Below are positions 62,476 to 64,000 of a stretch of DNA of 64,000 nucleotides, piece by piece. This DNA is from Pteria penguin (taxonomy: Eukaryota; Mollusca; Bivalvia; Pterioida; Pteriidae): assembly GCA_035048485.1 (NCBI GenBank), contig CM068581.1, forward strand, positions 58,820,393 to 58,884,392. The letters are read 5' to 3'. The notes beneath the pieces are model-generated. The model was not told the origin of the DNA. It saw only the letters and a program-made list of their open reading frames with translations, and did no database searches. The translations under genes and the position numbers were made by a program. Within the stretch, counting starts at the first letter, position 1. Each line of letters starts with the position of its first letter.

Positions 62476-64000
62476 AACAAGAGACCCAAATGGGCCTATA
62501 TCGCTCACCTGAGCACAAATTGCTTATTTATAATAAAATGACAGCTCATTTCAGTAGAAAATTTTGCTTTTTTTCTACAAGACTTTCTATAAGGTTTCGT
62601 GATACTTTGTGCAGTCGCTTCTAGAGAAGAAGTCCAAAATGCGTCAACCAATCAGAGCCAATGGCGGCCATCTTGGATTACGGATCGGCACGAAAACACA
62701 AACTTGGTAGAGGACCTAGAGTACTTACTTCCTATGAGATTTAGTGAAATTCTGTGCAGCACTTCTGGAGAAGAAGTCGAAAATGTGTCAACCAATCACA
62801 GCCAATGGCGGCCATCTTGGATTACGGATCGGCACGAAAAACATAATAAACTTTGTAGAACCGTAAGTACTTACTTCCTATGAGGTTTGGGGAAATTCTG
62901 TGTAGCGGTTCTGGAGAAGAAGTCGAAAATTTGTCAACCAATCAGAGTTAATGGTGGCCATCTTGGATTACGGATGGGCACGAAAAACACAAACTCGGTA
63001 GAGGACTTTGAGTACTTACTTCCTATGAGGTTTGGTGAAATTCTGTGCAGCACTTCCGGAGAAGAAGTCCAAAATGTGTCAACCAATCACAGCCAATGGT
63101 GGCCATCTTGGAAAACGGATCGGCACGAAGAACACAAACTTAATAGAGGACCTTGAGTATTTACTTCCTATGAGAATTGGTGAAATTCTGTGCAGCAGTT
63201 CTGGAGAAGAAGTCCAAAATTTGTCAGCCAATCAGAGTTAATGGCGGCCATCTTGGATTACGGATGGGCACGAAAAACACAAACTCGGTAGAGGACTTTG
63301 AGTACTTACTTCCTATGAGGTTTGGTGGAATTCTGTGCAGCGGTTCTGAAGAAGAAGTCGAAAATGTGTCAACCAATCACGGCCAATGGCAGCCATTTTG
63401 GATTACGGATGGGCACGAAAAACACAAACTTTGTAGAGGACCTTGAGTACTTACTTCCTATGACGTTTGGTGAAATTCTGTACAGCCGTTCTGAAGAATA
63501 AGTCGAAAATGCGTCAACCAATCAGAGCCAATGGCGGCCATCTTTGATTACGGATCCACAAGAAAAACACAAACTTTGTAGAGGACCTGAAGTACTTACT
63601 TCCTATGAGGTTTGGTGAAATTCTGTGCAGTGCTTCTGGAAAAGAAGTCGAAAATGTGTCAACCAATCAGAGCCAATGGTGGCCATCTTGGATCACGGAT
63701 CGGCTTGAAGAACACAAACTTAATAGAGGACCTTGAGTACTTACTTCCTATTAGGTTTGGTGAAATTCTGTGCAGCACTTCCGGAGAAGAAGTCCAAAAT
63801 GTGTCAACCAATCAGAGCCAATGGTGGCCATCTTGGAAAACGGATCGGCACGAAGAACACAAACTTGGTAAAGGACCTTGAGTACTTACTTCCTATGAGG
63901 TTTGGTGGAATTCTGTACGGCGGTAAAAGAAGTCGAAAATGTAGAAAAGCTAACGATGGACGACAGACGGTGATTGATCACAATAGCTCACTTTAGCCTT
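62476..64000. repeat. Repeat element with nine 145-bp tandem units
   Basis: It opens CAAGAGACCC..GGGCCTATATCGCTCACCTGAGC and runs to the window edge with GGACGACAGACGG..CACAATAGCTCACTTTAGCC. These are end phrases I associate with a widespread bivalve interspersed repeat. Inside, the CCAATCA module starts at 62,648, 62,792, 62,938, 63,083, 63,228, 63,373, 63,518, 63,663 and 63,808, i.e. at 144-146-bp steps. Units share ACTTACTTCCTATGAG, GAAATTCTGTGCAGC and GAGAAGAAGTC. Short open frames run across units and reflect the repeat and not a gene. The element probably continues past 64,000. Confidence 0.92.

Noticed and set aside
62599..63996. Series of 69-94-residue related frames at the right end
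   Set aside because: They are translations of the 145-bp tandem repeat in successive frames. Similarity between them comes from the DNA repeat, and the 145-bp period does not preserve frame.

Overview
The window looks like non-coding, repeat-rich nuclear DNA of an invertebrate, most likely a bivalve mollusc. The evidence is a long AT-rich satellite array, BEL/Pao, Gypsy and LINE relics, tRNA-derived SINEs, and tandem families built around phrases I associate with bivalve genomes (AAGGTCAC/AAGGTCA blocks, 'GGGCCTATATCGCTCACCTGAGC', 'GGCCATAACTCTGT'). Spliced exons with GT..AG borders exclude a prokaryote. The species call rests on family resemblance only.

Layout. (1) Bases 1-40,348 are one uninterrupted head-to-tail satellite of a ~175-bp monomer, about 230 copies, with an EcoRI site in nearly every unit and local higher-order structure: three 9-mer blocks near 6.3-9.5 kb and a ~2.44-kb spaced duplication at 35-39 kb. 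(2) At 40,348/40,349 the satellite stops abruptly inside a 5'-truncated BEL/Pao retrotransposon. Its pol (RT, RNase H, integrase, DUF5641-like tail) is broken by two frame breaks and a stop, and is followed by a polypurine tract and a ~919-bp 3' LTR (43,845-44,763). (3) 44,764-48,240 holds a reversed LINE tail split by a 148-bp MITE, a cluster of 15-bp repeats, two tandem families and a SINE with a 12-bp target duplication. (4) 48,507-57,600 carries three minus-strand, phase-compatible exons of an unrecognised host gene. Its introns contain a second SINE, a 146-bp tandem family, an unusual hairpin and a 5'-truncated LINE. (5) 58,207-62,475 is a decayed Gypsy-type element on the minus strand. 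Its RNase H/integrase-N segment is inverted, its reverse transcriptase and integrase core are gone, and its left LTR is split by a 445-bp TIR element with 9-bp target duplications. (6) 62,475-64,000 is a repeat element with nine copies of a 145-bp unit, each carrying CCAAT and YY1-like motifs.

The only plausibly functional protein-coding sequence is the host gene. All other protein similarity comes from dead transposable elements. No CRISPR array, operon, rRNA gene or functional tRNA gene is visible. The most interesting material is the organisation of the satellite and its border with the retroelement, the internally inverted Gypsy element, the nested insertions whose empty sites can be read in the same window, and the promoter-motif-bearing tandem repeat at the right end.
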